Source of the DNA: Pseudomonadota bacterium
Lineage (GTDB): Bacteria; Pseudomonadota; Gammaproteobacteria; Steroidobacterales; Steroidobacteraceae
NCBI GenBank assembly: GCA_021850555.1
Contig: JAJZLX010000082.1
Coordinates: 1-6,853 of the forward strand
Reading direction: 5' to 3'
DNA: 6,853 nucleotides
Shown: positions 5,853 through 6,853 of the stretch, piece after piece
Layout of the letters: the number at the start of each line of letters is the position of its first letter
Numbering within the stretch: the first letter of the stretch is position 1
Made by a program: the position numbers and the translations under genes
Notes under the pieces: model-generated
Seen by the model: only the letters and a program-made list of their open reading frames with translations
Database searches by the model: none
What the model was told of the DNA's origin: nothing

Positions 5853-6853
5853 TCAAGAACGGGGAGTCGCCTTCCAGAAATAGCGGTTGTAATGGCGCCG
5901 CCCGTCCTTCTCCTTAATGCGAAACACCATGCGCAACGGAACTCCGACGTCGAACCGAGAGGGATCCACCTCCACCATCTCCATCAGAACTCGCGCGCCA
6001 TTCTCGAACTGTACAAGACCCACATAGAGCGGTGGAGCCGGGTAGAACATCAGCCAGTCCGCCGTGAAGGTCGCCACCTTCGCCGGCTCATCCGCCAAGC
6101 AATGCGGCGTCTGCGGTTCCGTCGAGCGGCACTTCACGCACGAAGGCAGGCTCGGAAACTGGATGGCTCCGCACGATTGGCATTGACCCCCGGTGAAGCG
6201 CATGACTTCTTCCTGGGCTCGATAAAGCTGGGTCAGCGCCGTCTTCGCGTCAGTTTCCGCCCTCATGCCCCAATCCAGGCCGATTTCGCCGGCAAATGAG
6301 AGGAGCTTGGTGTAGTTATTCTCGGTCTTTCCCTGTGCGAGCGCGGCACTCACCGAGCACGCGGACCGGTAAGTCGCTATCGCATCGGTGGTCTCGAAAA
6401 GAAGCGCGTCGCATCCGCCACCGAATCCCACCACGAGAAGGTTCCGGCCGGGACCGGCCTGCTCCAGTGCGGCACCGAGCATCATGAGCGGATGCGGAGC
6501 GCCGATGTCTCCGCACTTCGCAACGAAGTTCTCAACCACGGCCTCCGGCTTGATACCCACGGCTTGCGCAACCGCACCACTAATGCCGGGAATCATTGCA
6601 GGAAGACAGAAGTAATCAATTGCCTGCGCGCTCAGGCCGGTGTCGCGCAGCAGGCGTCCTACCGTTTCCGGAACAATTTTCAGATAGCCTTCGTCGCGGA
6701 CCCAGCGCTCCTCCCAGTGGTAGTCGTATTTCTCCCCAGCCGCCCGGAAATGATCGACGAGCTGCCTCGCGCTCGAGACGGCTGCGACGAAACGCGCAAT
6801 GGCCGGACCGCCGCCGATCCGCATCGCGAAGCTCCCCGCTCCGTACTGCAATT
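5853..6853 (-). CDS. HMG-CoA synthase/KAS III-like protein fused to zinc-ribbon OB-fold (DUF35) domain; N-terminus outside window
   Basis: The visible 332 residues are the C-terminal two-thirds of a two-domain protein. Residues 1-157 look like the second half of a ketoacyl-synthase III/HMG-CoA-synthase fold (YGAGSFAMRIG, AQAVGIKPEAVV, CGDIGAPHPLMMLGAALEQA, NLLVVGFGGGCDALLFE). From about 220 a DUF35 module follows: a rubredoxin-like zinc ribbon with C224, C227, C238 and C241 (CxxC, ten residues, CxxC), then an OB fold to the end (ADWLMFYPAPPLYVGLVQFENGA). The open frame reaches the window edge, so the real start and nucleophilic cysteine are not visible; the first possible start is only a TTG at the edge. 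The protein is first of the visible leftward unit, ahead of the SCP2-type thiolase. In archaea, separate synthase, DUF35 and thiolase subunits form one complex passing acetoacetyl-CoA; here two are fused. The reaction may be C-C bond making or breaking on an acyl-CoA. Confidence 0.85.
   Translation of the reverse strand, partial: LQYGAGSFAMRIGGGPAIARFVAAVSSARQLVDHFRAAGEKYDYHWEERWVRDEGYLKIVPETVGRLLRDTGLSAQAIDYFCLPAMIPGISGAVAQAVGIKPEAVVENFVAKCGDIGAPHPLMMLGAALEQAGPGRNLLVVGFGGGCDALLFETTDAIATYRSACSVSAALAQGKTENNYTKLLSFAGEIGLDWGMRAETDAKTALTQLYRAQEEVMRFTGGQCQSCGAIQFPSLPSCVKCRSTEPQTPHCLADEPAKVATFTADWLMFYPAPPLYVGLVQFENGARVLMEMVEVDPSRFDVGVPLRMVFRIKEKDGRRHYNRYFWKATPRS

Noticed and set aside
5832..6299. 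155-residue open frame on the + strand
   Set aside because: It is antisense to the zinc-ribbon/OB-fold part of the synthase fusion, which has four zinc cysteines in the minus-strand frame.
6849..6851. TTG at the right edge as the start of the synthase/OB fusion
   Set aside because: The protein would lack the N-terminal half of the ketosynthase fold and its nucleophile; the frame stays open to the window edge.

Overview
The window carries eight protein-coding genes, all of acyl-CoA chemistry (thiolases, dehydrogenase, hydratases, a ketosynthase-fold enzyme). Gene density is tight, there are Shine-Dalgarno-type starts, and base composition is fairly high in G+C (around 60% by eye). This fits a free-living bacterium, most likely a proteobacterium, but nothing seen fixes the genus. 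There are no RNA genes, insertion sequences, CRISPR arrays or regulator genes, and no gene-free stretch over 300 bases.

Layout. Unit A is leftward, 1786 to 1: an SDR dehydrogenase of the HSD17B4/MFE-2 type, then a BktB/PhaA-type thiolase cut by the left edge. Unit B is rightward, 1886 to 4000: a crotonase-fold protein that looks like FadB/FadJ without its NAD-binding dehydrogenase domain, then two overlapping MaoC-type hot-dog genes (a FAS1-like dehydratase half and a catalytic half). A and B diverge from a 99-base spacer (1787-1885) holding a CGAC-TG-GTCG dyad and an AT-rich promoter-like stretch. Unit C is leftward, from beyond the right edge to 4145: a 3-ketoacyl-synthase-III/HMG-CoA-synthase-like protein fused to a zinc-ribbon/OB-fold (DUF35) tail, an SCP2-type thiolase, and a third MaoC protein. 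B and C converge on a 144-base spacer (4001-4144) with a hairpin at 4106-4125.

How they may work together. Units A and B supply a beta-oxidation set: hydration by the crotonase or the MaoC pair, oxidation by the SDR, thiolysis by the thiolase. The crotonase lacks the dehydrogenase half of its FadB relatives, and a separate dehydrogenase lies next to it. Unit C resembles the archaeal thiolase/DUF35/HMG-CoA-synthase complex, with the DUF35 part fused to the synthase-like part and a MaoC hydratase added. It also resembles the DUF35-thiolase pairs of steroid side-chain retro-aldol cleavage (Ltp2 with ChsH2) and of anaerobic toluene degradation (BbsAB). The likeliest role is breakdown, or reversible C-C chemistry, of an unusual (branched, cyclic or steroid-like) acyl-CoA. 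The substrate cannot be read from the sequence.
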